A DNA stretch of 64,000 nucleotides from Crocodylus rhombifer (taxonomy: Eukaryota; Chordata; Crocodylia; Crocodylidae). Every line of letters begins with the position of its first letter. Positions within the stretch are counted from its first letter, which is position 1. Below, piece after piece: positions 47,613-59,554 of the stretch. The notes beneath the pieces are model-generated. The model did not search any database, was not told the DNA's origin, and saw nothing but the letters and a program-made list of their open reading frames with translations. Made by a program: the position numbers and the translations under genes. The stretch spans positions 255,464-319,463 of the forward strand of contig JAVSML010000028.1 of assembly GCA_038503035.1 (NCBI GenBank). Direction: 5' to 3'.

Positions 47613-48654
47613 CTGTGAAAAAGAAATGTGATTATGTAATTAAACACTCTATCATAATGCATGTTTACCGGGGGAGCTGAACTGAGGATGTACTGGCAAC
47701 TTTAATTCCTTAATTTTCTAACATTTGAGAGCGCTTGACTTTGCCCCTTTAATAATGTTCTTTGTATTACCAAGTTTGAATCAAATTAGAAGGTAATCCA
47801 TTTTAAAGCACAGAGTTAATATCCAGGTAGGAAAAATCAAACTATAGCCACCACTACAAAAAGATTGGAGAAGTATAATTGTATGCTTCCTTCTTATGTC
47901 TACTCCTTTTTTTTTATATTGTGAAATATATTGCCCAATCTCATCTCCAATCTCCTTCCAACTTCCCTTCCCCTGATGCACAAGTCTGTTATAAATGTTA
48001 GCATAACCATGATTTGTGAAGAGGCCTGAGGCAGGGGAATTCAGGCTAATCAAGAGTGTTTTTTCTACTTAACTGTCTTATGTTTATAAATAAATATGGA
48101 GTTAAAATGGTCCCTCATTTAGAAATGCAGGTATTGACTTAGGAACATTATACTACCTGGCTGTGTGAGTTGAGTTTCTTCTTAGAATACTGATATGGAA
48201 TGTGTACCCAGTGTTCTAATTAAAGCCTATAGCCATTCATCTCTCTAATTGCAACAATGCCCTCCAGGATAATTTCATCCCAAATGTACCATTCTTCTCT
48301 TGCCTGAGCAAGTGACTTTAAAACCATCTGGATCTTTGCCAGGTCCTGAAGTTAAAAATTTACTGACTGTGATATCACACCAGAAACAACATTACAGGAT
48401 GAAAAATTCAAGAGGTCAGGCAAAAGTAGTGAGATTTTTTTTATTGGGCTTCTGAAGGTATTGGCTTCTAATGTCTGAACATTAGCAGTTGTCTCATCTC
48501 ATTTCCCCCACAAATTAGTAGACATTATGTGTTAATAAGCAAATATTTTCTAAAATACTTCATAACCTTTGGGGGTTGGCATGCTAAGAAAAAGACAAGG
48601 CTTAAGGGAATTATATATGCCAACAAGATCTACATTAAGAGTGAAGTCACTGAA
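47613..48654. other. Unique intergenic sequence
   Basis: Nothing recognised apart from AT-rich sequence. Minus-strand frame 47781-48053 has no motif. Confidence 0.45.
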
Positions 48655-48677
48655 AACTGTTCTCTCTCAATATAGTT

Positions 48678-48730
<53 letters not shown>

Positions 48731-48764
48731 CTTAGGAAGACAGACATTTACTGTTCTTTCTCAA

Positions 48765-48804
<40 letters not shown>

Positions 48805-48833
48805 CCTAGGAGGACAGACATTTACTGTCTTCC
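48655..48833. repeat. Tandem duplication carrying two (TG)n microsatellites
   Basis: Two consecutive units share ctgttctttctcaatag, then (TG)n, then cttaggaagacagacattta (second unit: cctaggaggacagacattta). The TG tracts lie at 48682-48730 and 48766-48802. The unit, not only the dinucleotide, was duplicated. Confidence 0.85.
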
Positions 48834-49348
48834 TATTTCCATGGGAAAATTACATGCTATTAATCCTCAGTGTACAAACCCAGCATCCTCTCAGGTCCCA
48901 GAGTTTATTGTCACCCAAAAAGACTTTCTCAGACAACCCTAAAAATAATAATTAAAAAATAACTGTCTTTTTGCCTCCTTACAGGTCAGAGTCAGAGCAA
49001 TCCCATTACTGTCAATGGGAGTTTGTATTCTGAATTTGTTTGTCCCTTGAAGTCATGAGGGAGCCCTTTTCACTGTTAATGACTAATAAGAAGTGCTATC
49101 ACTTGTATGGCCCAAGAACATGCACTAAAGGGCCTCTCGGCTCCTTTATTTGTGAGTAACTCCCTTTAATGTTAACAGGCATTTCATGTATACACAGGAG
49201 TGAAAATATGTCCCTTCTGTAGTCTGCTAAACAACTAGAAATAATGAACCTGCCCCAGAAATGGGATATAGGGTTTAAATAGACATGAATAGATTTAAAT
49301 TTGGGTGTGATGAACAATGGCACCTTTTTGGCTATGTACAGGCATTAT
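48834..49348. other. Unique sequence with an ancient repeat trace
   Basis: No gene. The phrase attactgtcaatgggagttt at about 49005 resembles an old interspersed repeat common in sauropsid genomes (compare 61958-61998); family uncertain. Confidence 0.4.
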
Positions 49349-49631
49349 GGGCATTTATATACACGCTCTGAGTGGTGGGGGCAGGGCACTTTAATTAGAG
49401 CGGCTCTAAGAGTGACAGAAGAATAAATGGTGGCAGAGGCTCTCTAACTAAAACTTGTTGAATGAGCTTTAGTTAAAGTATTCCTGCTGCCATTTTTCAG
49501 CTGCTGTGATGCTGGAGTCTGTTGGACTGCAATAACTGCCATGGTCCAGCAGACTTGATTAATCAAGTCCACGCTGACACGGTATAATTACAGCGTGTCA
49601 GCACAGCCTCGATACACATATATAGGCACCC
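49349..49631. mobile_element. Palindrome-rich MITE, 283 bp
   Basis: The left end GGGCATTTATATACACGC and the reversed right end GGGTGCCTATATATGTGT are weak inverted repeats. The bases attat flank both sides exactly (49344-49348, 49632-49636). The interior holds a perfect 18-bp palindrome gacttgattaatcaagtc (49552-49569) and a hairpin with 9-bp arms gctgacacg / cgtgtcagc (49573-49602). The superfamily is undetermined. Confidence 0.6.
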
Positions 49632-49636
49632 ATTAT

Positions 49637-51570
49637 TTTTGTTACTATTAGGAGAGTAACAAAAAGGAACTGCAGGAGTAAAGGTATTCGTTCACTTTCT
49701 CCTCCCCCACAGGAGAAAGTTCAGTCAAGTTGACACCTAGAAGATCTCCCCTGGGGGAGGATTTCTTTTTTGGTTTAATGAACTTCTGCTTCACTCCTCT
49801 GTGATCAGAAGACATCGAGCAGCAACTTTCTCTGTGCCTTCCCCAGCCTGGTCATAGCAAGTCTGGGGCAGATGGGAGGTAGGGAGTATTTTTCTGCAGC
49901 TCAAGACTTCCCAGTCAGAGGAGTTGAACTGCCACAGCCCCCTCTTCCCCTTGAGCCTTCCTAAGATCAGGGACACATTAGTCTTGGGAACACATAAGGG
50001 ACACCGTCCTGCTGCTCGCTCCACTCCCAGTCTCTCCTGCCTGCTGCTCACCACCTGTTCCCCATCTAGGGAAAGCATGATGCTCAACTCCCTCTGTGGA
50101 CTCAGAAGAGTGGAGCAGCTGCTGCTCCCCACAACTTCCCTGAAAATGGGTTTGAAAAGGAAGGAGGGGGAAGCAGGGGAGAAGGGATGGCTGCAATCTG
50201 GAATGCAAGTATTTCAAAGACATTTCCACAGCTAAAACTGAACACTTGTTCCTACCCTTTAGCACTGTGTATGACATCTATGTAATGTGATCCAGTTGGA
50301 TGATACACTTCTTGAATCCACTGCTGTTTGACTGATCACCTGGGACATCTTGGGTGCCATTTGCCTCTTTTGATACAAATCTGTTGCAAAATTCACTTGT
50401 TTTGGAGTGTCACATATTCCTTAACTTCACTGATCCTGTGCTGCTTGCTGAAACCAATAGGTGTTAAGTGCTTATTCCCTGTGAGAGCTGGGCAGCAGTT
50501 CCCAGGGCAGGTCCTTTATTGCCCAGGCCCTCAGACATTAGAAGTGTGGCAGGAATATCACAGTGCTTTATTTTGAGTGTTCAGCATATTGCATATTATA
50601 CGCAAAAAAGGCGCTCCGAATATTTTATTCCCCTCTCTTCATGCACATGCTTTCCACATTGGTTTTTAACGAGCTCCATGTGTGCTCAGAAATTACTAAT
50701 GGGCAGCCCCTCGCTTAGTAGTTGGATTGTGTTTTAGAATGTGATAGGACATGACAGATAGGACCCGGCATGACTCCCAAGTCAAGGTGCATCTTTGTGG
50801 AGTTTCTTTTAGAAATGTAGCTGAAAAAGCAGTTTTCAAGCCAGCCTTTCTTCTGTCGACACATGCTGACAATCAATTTTGTTCAGTGCAAGGCCCAGTA
50901 TGCACTAAAGAATATGATTTTTTTTGAGACACAGATATTTTTTAAGTCCAGAAAGTATTACTGTACGTGTGGGCTAAATTCCATGCTGCTTCTGGATTAG
51001 CATGCGTCACAGTATCCTAGGAGATACCATGCGTACATTTCCAAGGGCACTTGCTTATGCAACGGTATATCGAGTGAAATCGTGCTCTACACCAGTAATG
51101 CCTAAAATGTTAGAAAAAGTAATATAATTTAAAGTGTATTGTGGTTATGCCTAAAGAATACAAGCAAGCTGAACCCCATTCTGCTAGGTGCTGCGCAAAC
51201 ATGCCCTGTCTCAGAGAATGCAGGGTGAGGGTTTCTAATGTAAGAAATGCAGTTTGGTATATAGACTTTCTTGAATTTCCCACTAGACATACCTGTCTAC
51301 ATCTTTTGCCTATATGTCTTAAGAAAACATTGTCCCATGCAGTGTAAAGTCATGCCAAAATGCTGTTTCTCTCCTATGGAGGGAGGGCCAAAGTACAGAA
51401 AACCTGGATAGGCAGACACTGTAACTCCTGTATATTGGAGAGGAGAGAAGGGATGTGCATCATGAAGGAGTGAATGGTGCAAGGACAGTGTGGCCCATGA
51501 CCTGGTTTTGCCTACTATGTCACATAGTTTCTCTTTTCACCCTCTACTCTGCCACTGTATTCATGTAATG
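49637..51570. other. Unique intergenic sequence
   Basis: No recognised exon or element. Plus-strand frames 49924-50235 and 50328-50576 have no motif. Confidence 0.45.
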
Positions 51571-51820
51571 CAGTGGGGGCCAACATTTTTTGGCAGCCGA
51601 CACACTAATAACCTCATCATCATCCCCGCGTACCAATCTGATCCCCTCCCTCTGCTCTTCTTTTTGCTCCCTATTTAATGCTCCCTGCCACTTTCCTGCT
51701 CTGCTCTTTCCAGCCCTATCTTCTTCTGTTCTGCGTGTCCCTGCCTGGGCCTGCTATGTGATACACACACAGGCTGCCCCTGCCACTTAGGGCACTTGTG
51801 CTGCAGGTTGGCCACCCCTG
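51571..51820. mobile_element. hAT-type MITE, 250 bp
   Basis: The left end CAGTGGGGGCCAACATTTTTT and the reversed right end CAGGGGTGGCCAACCTGCAG are inverted repeats of the CAGGGGTGG class typical of hAT. The left flank atgtaatg matches atataatg at 51823-51830 (7/8) if two extra bases (at) next to the element are slippage in the adjacent atatat. The pyrimidine-rich interior has no coding capacity. Confidence 0.72.
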
Positions 51821-54494
51821 ATATATAATGAACATGTGTAGTTGGATTTGAGGAGTCTGTCCCATTTGATGGTGGTATATGGCATGCCCCATCTAATTAT
51901 CTTCTTTACAATTATCCTCTTCTGCTTTGATTTCATTAGGATTTTTCTCAAGAACCTTACTCTACATATAAAGCAGGGAGCCATATGACAAACATAGTCT
52001 CCTGTTTCTTCAGGAGTAACTCAGTCATGTAAACTTGACTTTCATTGTCAATCTGGTGTATGTCAGAAAGGAGCTGTGTAATCTTCCTAATCCTGATTTG
52101 GCATGATACTTAAGCATGCTCCCATGCATTATGCCTTGGAGTCGTTCTCTTAAAGTCAGTGGGGCCATTACCATGATTAAAGGTAAGCACATTAAGTGAC
52201 TTGCTCAATTGAGGCCTTAAACCAGATGACTTCAAGCACTTGGGTTTAAATGGCAAAGTATGTGAAACCTCAACTTGGAAAGATAGATAAAATCAGGGTT
52301 GTTACCTTGTTTTACAACAAGAAATAAATCATTAATTTTCATTTTAAAATATATATTTAGGATGAAACCCTGAAACCAGGTATAAGATTTATACTTCAGT
52401 CATTAGCACTGGTTGCAAAGGAAAAAAAATGGCACTGAAAGTCTTCGTCTGTTTGCACTTATCACAATTACAAACCATAAAAACGTATGCAAAGTACTTA
52501 GTGCAGAGGAAGGCAAGAATCAGGGAGAAGCCCCTATGTAATGGGAAAAGTGCAGTATGTGAAATAGCCCGTATGACAGCTGCAATGCCTTTTCTTAAAC
52601 AACTGAGTGAAAACTCTCACCTTCTGCTCAGAAGGACAGAGGAGCTGCTTCCCTTCAAGCCAATGGTAACACCACGGCATGAATCAGAAAATGAGGTCAG
52701 CAAGGCTCGGAGAGGGCATTCCATAGGTGGCACATCCATCCCCAAAGATGAAGCTCATGTCTCCCCTGTGGCTTGAATAATCTCCAGTTCAGCAGGAAGT
52801 GAGAACTCCCCACCCTGCCCTGAATATATGTGATGCTGCCACTGTTATATAAAAATGGCTAGAGAAAGATTTTGTTTTAAACTTGTTGAAAGAGAAACAG
52901 TTGTTACTGTTGATGTGTGGGTTGATTTATTTTTCTTTTACCTCTTTTCCTGTCTGTCTCTCTTTCAGGTGAGGGACAAAAGCAAGGTGTTTATTTGTCC
53001 CTGTCTCATCTTTTCCCACAATATAATTCTTCATTGAGTTCCACATCTGGTCAATCATAGAAGTCTGTGACTCTCTCCCCAGAGCACCCACTTTCCATAC
53101 CTTTGTGTTCAGGGATAATGGGAAGAAATCATGTATCATTTTCCTTGGATTGTTAATGTGTTTGTATTTTCTCTCTCTCTTCTCTACTGGAGTAGAAGAA
53201 GATAGCTGTGTGCTTTCTTTTATGTGTTTACCATGTGCTGGTTACACATTTTCTGTATAGTCCACTGCAGGAATAGAGATCACTACTGAGAGAGAGAGAA
53301 GTTGCTGCCAAAGTAATGGAAACAAATGAAGATTATGTACAGGGCAGGTAAGTTACAGCACCCATGTGACAGATATGCAGAACTTTGTACGTGCTATTGC
53401 TCACACTTCTTCTCAAGGTACGTGCAGCATGCTGCTAGTTATTTGACCTAAGGTGAGTTTGGGGATGCATTAACAGAAAGAAAGTTCAGAATATAAGTAA
53501 TGAAAGAAGCCTTTCTTATCACTGCTCTCATTTTATCTCTCTTGCTCATGCTTCAGTGGGGTTTGTTTCCTTCCTACTCAGAAGACAACAGTGCTGAATG
53601 CCGATAAGACAAATCTTGGCAGAATCCCAGACAAAAATTCACACAGCTTATTCTCTTCCTTAGACTTCTACTGAAGCCAGTTCTCCTGGTTATCTGCAGG
53701 TATTTTCATACTCCTTGTAGGCTGAAACTGATGACTAGTAGTGAGAGCAGAGGCGTAGGACTTCTAATTTTGTGTGCCACCATCTTTGGATGCTTGGGTC
53801 ATATCTTGAGATACATATGAGCTGTACCTGAGAAGGCAGGAGGTATCACAGGTTGTTTTCCACTACCTTATTGACCCCTTCCTATCTGGAGAAATATGTG
53901 GGCCAGGCAACCTTTACTTTCTTCTTCTTTCTTTTGTAGTTAGAAACAATTTCTCTCCTGTGCAAAGGATAAACACTGGCTCTGGAATCTGTTTAAATCC
54001 AGCTTTACCCCTGGATTAAGGGAGGCATTTCATTTTGGGAGCAGTTAAATTGATTCACTATTCTTTATTTTTCATCTTTACCTTTTGAAACATACTACTG
54101 GTCTTTCATGACTAGGTATTACAAACACTTGTTCTCTGGTGTTTGCAAATTTTGGGGAATGAATACTGAAAAGAGTAACTATAATCAGGTTATGTGCAAA
54201 TGAACTGTTTACCATGATGAAAAGGAAGTAAAGGATCACTGCTTGTCAGCTGTTGCACTGTAAGTGTCTCTGTGTACCTTCTTCCTTCAGCATAGATGAG
54301 ACCTCAATGAACCTGGCTTGCCTTTTATCTGCTGCAGATTAAGAGCATGCACACAGGCAGTTAACATGAGCATAGTAATCCCTCCCTCACCCTCTTTCCA
54401 TTTATTTTTTCTTTCCCACATGAATTGCGCCTCCCTCACTTCTTAGTTGGTAAAGTTCAGGACTTGGCACCAAATAGTTACAATGACGTTTAAC
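51821..54494. other. Unique intergenic sequence
   Basis: No gene or clear element. A trace of an old repeat may lie at 52140-52230 (aaagtcagtggggccattac). Frame 52429-52776 (115 codons, plus) has no known motif and no exon-like signature I can support. Confidence 0.45.
54487..54494. repeat. Left target duplication of composite hAT element
   Basis: The bases cgtttaac match tgtttaac at 56195-56202 at 7 of 8 positions. Confidence 0.78.
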
Positions 54495-54635
54495 TAGGGT
54501 TGGCAAGCTGGTCAATTGACCAGTCAAATATTGTCAATTGACTGGTCAATTGACTGCATGTATTTTGACTGGTCAAACATTATAGCAATTTTACACAAAA
54601 ACCAAAACAAAACAAAACAAACTTTTTGTAGGTTT

Positions 54636-56105
54636 TTGACATCATCACACAACAATTGGCAAAGCTATCTGAGAACTCATGGTGCTCGGGTGAGGTCCCA
54701 GAACACTGGAAGAGGGCCAATGTGGTGCCTATCTTCAAGAAAGGAAGGAAGGAGGACCTAGGAAATTATAGACCAATCAGTCTGTCCTCAATCCCTCAAT
54801 CCCTGGAAAAATCATGGAAAATTTTATCAGAGATTCTATCAGTGATAGGCTAACAGAAGGCAGTATTCTAAAAGACAGCCAGCATGGTTTTGTTGCGGGC
54901 AGGTCATGCCTGACCAACTTCATCTTCTACAATCAGATAACTTGCCACCTGGATAAGGGAGATGAGGTCAACGTCATATACTTGGATTTCAAAAATCCCT
55001 TTGACTTGGTCTCCCATGATGTCCTCATGGTTAAACTAAGAAATTGTGGCCTCAACAACTTAACAGTCTAGTACCTGGGACACTGGAAGGTCAGACCCAG
55101 AGAGAGTTAATAGATGGAACCAAGTTGACATGGCAAAAGGTGACCAGTAGTGTCCCTCAGGGCTCAGTACTCGGACCAGTGCTTTTCAACATTTTCATCA
55201 ATGATTTGGATACAGGTGTGGAAAACATACTGGCAAAGTTTGTGGATGACACCAAGTTATGGGGGAGTGTTGCCAGTCTGAAAGAAAGCTGAGGATACAG
55301 GCTGACCTGGACAGGCTTGCAAAGTGGGCGGATCTGAACCTGATGATGTTTAACACTGAGAAAAGTAAAGTACTTCATCTGGGGAAAATAATCCACAACT
55401 TACTTACAGGCTCAGGGGTACAAACTAGCCAGCACCACAACTGACAGACCTGAGGGTTATGATTGACCACAAAATGAATATAAGCCACCAATATAATGCT
55501 ATAGGCGACAAAGTAAACAAAACTCTGGGATGCATCGACTGATGCATCTCAGACAAGACCTAGAATATATTTCTCTCACTCTACTCAGCATTGGTGAGGC
55601 TGCAACTGGAGTACTGTGTCCAATTCTGGGTGCCGCACTTCAAGAGGGATGTAGAAAAGCTGGAAAGGATCCAAAGGAGGCCCACATGAATGATGCAAGA
55701 TCTGGAGAACAGACCATAGGAGGAGAAGCTGAAGGACATGGGACTGTTCAGCCTGGAAAACAGAAGATTTAGGGGGGACTTGCTGGCAGTCTTTAAGTAT
55801 ATAAGGGGTGAATATCAGGAGCTAGGAGAACACCTGTTCACCAAGACTAGGAATAATGATAGAAGATTGCTTTAGATTAAACACAAGGAAAAACGTTTTT
55901 AAGGTTTGTGTATCCAGAGTCTGGAAGACTCTGCAGAGGTGGTACAGTCACCTTCCCTGGAGATCTTCAAAAGATGATTGGATACACACCTCACTGGGGT
56001 CATCTGACCTCAGCAGTCATTCCTGCCTTTGAGCAGGATGTGGTTTGGACCTGATGATGTCATGAGATCCCTTCCAGGCCCTAACTTCTATGAATTTATT
56101 AATGA
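54636..56105 (+). mobile_element. CR1 LINE, 5'-truncated, inside hAT-type element
   Basis: Starts at gacatcatcacacaacaatt, which corresponds to the reverse transcriptase N-terminal region of the CR1 at 6218, and ends at ccctaacttctatgaattta. The 3' UTR has ggatgtggtttggacctgatg and gagatcccttccagg. Upstream is an (AACAA)n-like tract at 54599-54622. Confidence 0.92.
54656..55800 (+). pseudogene. CR1 reverse transcriptase remnant
   Basis: Pieces in changing frames read [49 protein letters not shown], motif [19 protein letters not shown] (the usual KAF is NPF), motif [21 protein letters not shown] and motif [11 protein letters not shown] with both Asp codons. Then come LMMFNTEKSKVLHLG and AALQEGCRKAGKDPKEAH in a wrong frame near 55640. 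Stops and shifts disable it. Confidence 0.9.
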
Positions 56106-56194
56106 AAATGTGCTTTTTCTGTGTACAATTTTTGACTGATATTTGACTGGTCAATTGACTGAACTTTATTTGACTGGTCAAATACCCAGCTCTA

Positions 56195-56202
56195 TGTTTA
56201 AC
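56195..56202. repeat. Right target duplication of composite hAT element
   Basis: The bases tgtttaac pair with cgtttaac at 54487-54494. Confidence 0.78.
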
Positions 56203-56329
56203 TTATGTTCTGCATAGTTAAATCATACAGTGAGCCAGGCAATCTCTTTCAATCACATTGTTGTCTTGTGGGGTCAGGCCAGCTCTCAGGATCTCAGTAT
56301 TGTGCTGTTAGACAGGAGGGTGTAACACA

Positions 56330-56860
56330 ATTTCACATATACAAACACACAGATCAATCAGGTGCATACACATGCACACTACCAGCTCAGGCACATACAC
56401 ATCCAAACCAGACTAGGCACATGCATACCTTTTACTAATTCAAGCACATACACTATACACCCCAGAAGTTAGACACAGATCACTAATTCATATATCATGC
56501 ACACAATGCTCTCTCTCTCTCTCTCTTTCTCTCTCTATATATATATATACACACACACACATACATACACGAAAACACACACACACCATTCACACTAGCA
56601 ACTCAGATACATGCATGTTCAAAATAACTAGTTTAGGTTCATTCACACCTATCACCAGTTTAAGCCCATACATGCTACACACACCAAATTTAGACAGAAT
56701 CAGTTACCAGTTACCAACACCTGCACATCCAATACACATATGTGGATTACTAATTCATATACCGTACACAGACACACTGATATCTATATATGTATATATA
56801 TATGTATTCACTAATTTGCACACATACCACCCACCTACACATACACACAAGTGAGTTCCT
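56330..56860. repeat. CA/TA/CT-rich low-complexity region
   Basis: Repeated acacac, catacac and atgcac words with a (CT)n tract at about 56511-56537, (TA)n, then (CA)n near 56551-56585. Frame 56615-56854 is produced by this composition and is not a gene. Confidence 0.8.
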
Positions 56861-56919
56861 AAGTTGGTGATGTGTATGTATGTATGTGCTTGGTGTACTT
56901 GTGATACCTGGGGAAAGGT

Positions 56920-57600
56920 TAAGGTAAGAACGTAGAAGTGTAGGGAGTTAAAGTTACCAGGACCAGGATTAGAACCAATAGACTACAGGGGCCTGGGCTG
57001 AAGAACTGAGGCTCGGGGAGTAACTTTAAGTCAATTGATCTTAATTGATTCAAAGACAATGCCCAAAGCCTGCAGAACAGGGAAGCATGCCGGCACAGAG
57101 TCTGGGACTGGAGCCAGAGCTACGGGGGACTGAAAAGGTAGATGGCGAGAGGAGGGAAAATGGGACTAAGGGAAAGTGTGGGTGTTAAAGAGGGGTTCTG
57201 GTTGTGGGGAGCCAGAGGATGGCTCCAAGGCAGCTAGAGAAGTTGCAGGAGCAGCAGTAGGTGCTGGAAGCTGGAGAAAACTACAATACAGCTACGAGGA
57301 GCTGGGAAGTTGCAGAAGGAGGTGGGGGATTACAGAAGTTGCAGGGGAAGCCTGAAAACAGAGAGACGGACAGCAAAAATCACAGGAAAAGCAGCAGGTT
57401 TCAGGGCAGCAAGAAAGCAGAGAAAGGCAGCAGAAAGTCACAGGGAAAAGGCAGTAGGAGCAGGGGAGGCTGAGAGGTGGCAGAAAAGCGGAGATGGAAT
57501 TGGGAGGAGATGGGGAAACTAGCAGATAGTGTGGGGACTGGAACTGAGAGAGAGAGAATGAGGCTGGAATTTAAGATAAGGAAGGGACTGGGATTTAGTA
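56920..57600. other. Purine-rich sequence without recognised gene
   Basis: The plus strand is rich in gga, aga and gcag words, with agcagg/gaagttgcag repeats between 57240 and 57480. No motif in the overlapping frames (57261-57473, 57310-57522). It might be the continuation of the LTR-like block to its right. Confidence 0.4.
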
Positions 57601-57687
57601 ATACATGACCCAACTCGGGGTTGCAAATGACAGTGGTTTTATTGAACAGGGGAGATGGTGACACAATGTCTTATTGGTTCCCTGGCA

Positions 57688-57722
57688 CCCACCCACCCAC
57701 CCACACACACACATACACACAC
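57688..57722. repeat. (CCCA)n/(CA)n microsatellite
   Basis: Direct run of cccacccaccca followed by cacacacacatacacacac. Confidence 0.85.
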
Positions 57723-57781
57723 AATGGCAGCAGGGGTTAGAGAGGCTTGGTGCAGGGGCTGAAGTCCACTGAAGTGCAGGA

Positions 57782-57801
57782 GGAGAGAGAGAGAGAGAGA
57801 G
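57782..57801. repeat. (GA)n microsatellite
   Basis: Uninterrupted gagaga run of about 20 bp. Confidence 0.85.
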
Positions 57802-58340
57802 TCCAAATTGTAGAAGGAGGCGAGCAGATAATATCTACTTATCCAGACTGGAAAGGGGTCCTTGTCCAGTAGATGTTGTCCAGAGTGGGGTTGCTGGCAG
57901 GGACTCTGGCTGGATAGGTGGTGTGGCATGGTGCTGGTCCAGATGGAAAGGGTGTCCCACTGGGTCTGTCTTCACTGCCCCATTTTCTAGGGGCAGACCT
58001 TGTGTGACCCTAGTGACAGGAGGCATGCCCAGGCAAAGGTCAGCCCCTGGCATACTGAACATGTGTGCTCCATGCAGGGATGTGAAGTTCTGGGTGTCTG
58101 TAATGGTGAGAGTTGCTAGTTCTGCAGGGTCTTTTGTCTTTCAAATGCTGGTCTTGTCCCTGTTCCTGGGTGAGGTCCATGGTTCCTGGATAAATCAATG
58201 CAAAGTGATGGCCCAGTCTTTATAGACCATTCAGTAGAGGCCTGCTACCATTGTATTTTAATCATTCCCAATTACAGTCATTCATTGGGGAACCAATTTA
58301 CATGGGAGGGATATGTGAATCATACAGTTGCTACACACAG

Positions 58341-58735
58341 GGGATGCCTGAGCACCAGACACAAGATGGAGACCTGACATATAAAACTGAAACTTGACAT
58401 GACTTTGTTCACTTACAAACACAGGCCTAAACCATACAATATGTATATGAAATAATACAAATCAATACAAAAATGATAATAATACAATATACAACAGTAA
58501 AAATCAATACAAACCTAATAATAATACAATATAAAACAGTGGATACAAAACCAAAAACTTGCTACAAACTAAAAATGTTTAAAGCTTATCCTACATCTTA
58601 GCTTACTTATACTTATCTGTAGGGAATAGAGAGGGGAGAAAAAGTCAGAAATTGTTGGGGAAGGGGAGGGAATGCAATAAAAAAAGAAAAGAAAAGAAAA
58701 GCTGGTGGTTTTGCTACAACATTACTGCCTAAATC
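58341..58735. other. AT-rich low-complexity sequence
   Basis: Repeats of aataatacaatata and aatcaatacaaa at 58440-58540, and an (AAAAG)n tract at about 58680-58700. No gene. Confidence 0.6.
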
Positions 58736-58909
58736 AGGGGTATCAAATATATGGCCTGCAGGCTGGATCTAGCTCATACATGGTTTCCCTTGGTCCACAG
58801 GGCTCCCAGCCTGGCCAGGAGTTTGGGGGCAGGGTGAGGAGGAGCAGAGCCTGCTATAGATCCCCATTGGGTATGTTTATCAGTGGCTGGAGCAGGGGGA
58901 GGCAGTGAT
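58736..58909 (+). mobile_element. hAT-type MITE fragment
   Basis: The start caggggtatcaaatatatgg, followed by cctgcaggctgg, is the usual terminus of a small vertebrate hAT element. The opposite end was not found, so it is truncated or decayed. Confidence 0.55.
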
Positions 58910-59377
58910 AGTTGTGTTAATGGGGAACTAAGAAATGGAAATAGGAAAAGACTTACTCAAAGTCATACAGGAAGCTTGTGGCAGAGCAAGGAATGAAATA
59001 CACATGACCTACATGTCTTAACTATAAAATGTCTAATGCTTTGACTATAAAATAAGCGTGGATTCATTTGTACTTGCTATGCTCATGTTTGAAACAATTG
59101 TTTTTTACACCTCTACAAATATTTTCTCTAGTGCTGTGTGGGGGGTTGGGGTAGGTCACCCGGTTGTGAGTCACCCCAAAATCCCCGAATGGCCCCTGGA
59201 GAGGAGGGGGTACGCGCCGGACCGCTTGTGCCACCGTTAATCTCACCTGCCACGTCTTGATGGATTAAAGGGGTTCACCCAAATGGGGCGCTGACGGTCC
59301 AATGCAAGGGGTACCCCGGCTCCAAAGTCTGGGGGTCCTGAGGGCTCCTCGCTCCCCTACACCCTCGCCCGAGCCTC

Positions 59378-59477
59378 NNNNNNNNNNNNNNNNNNNNNNN
59401 NNNNNNNNNNNNNNNNNNNNNNNNNNNNNNNNNNNNNNNNNNNNNNNNNNNNNNNNNNNNNNNNNNNNNNNNNNNNN
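59378..59477. other. Assembly gap (100 N)
   Basis: Exactly 100 N, the common placeholder for a gap of unknown size. It falls within the GC-rich LTR, so the true LTR length is not known. Confidence 0.98.
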
Positions 59478-59554
59478 GTCCCCTCCGGTTGAGGCTCCCT
59501 TCCCGGGTTCTCCCGGTGGGACCGACTCCGATCCCTTCGATACCTGCGTCTCCT

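Larger units (their letters stand above)
54495..56194. mobile_element. hAT-type element with a CR1 in its centre, 1.7 kb
   Basis: The left end TAGGGTTGGCAAGCTGGTCA and the reversed right end TAGAGCTGGGTATTTGACCA begin terminal inverted repeats of roughly 100 bp, rich in TGACTGGTCAA and TCAATTGAC. An 8-bp duplication (7/8) flanks it. The palindrome ggtcaattgacc is at 54510-54521. The centre (54636-56105) is CR1 sequence. Either CR1 inserted into a short MITE, or the pair moved as one unit. Confidence 0.82.
57606..58340 (-). mobile_element. LTR-like block, antisense (tentative)
   Basis: On the minus strand the order is CCAAT-type boxes (attgg at 58284-58288), TATAAA (plus strand 58219-58224), then a long GC-balanced stretch, then AATAAA (57638-57643). 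That order is the U3-R-U5 layout of a retroviral or Gypsy LTR. The block could start TGTGTAGCAACTG near 58338 and end at tca near 57606. The TATA to poly(A)-signal distance of about 580 bp is long, and no target duplication was found. Confidence 0.35.

Noticed and set aside
48569..48955. 128-codon frame with long Cys-Val repeats
   Set aside because: It is a translation of the (TG)n tracts.
52429..52776. 115-codon plus-strand frame as possible host exon
   Set aside because: No family motif and no convincing splice sites or neighbouring exon. It is open by chance at this length.
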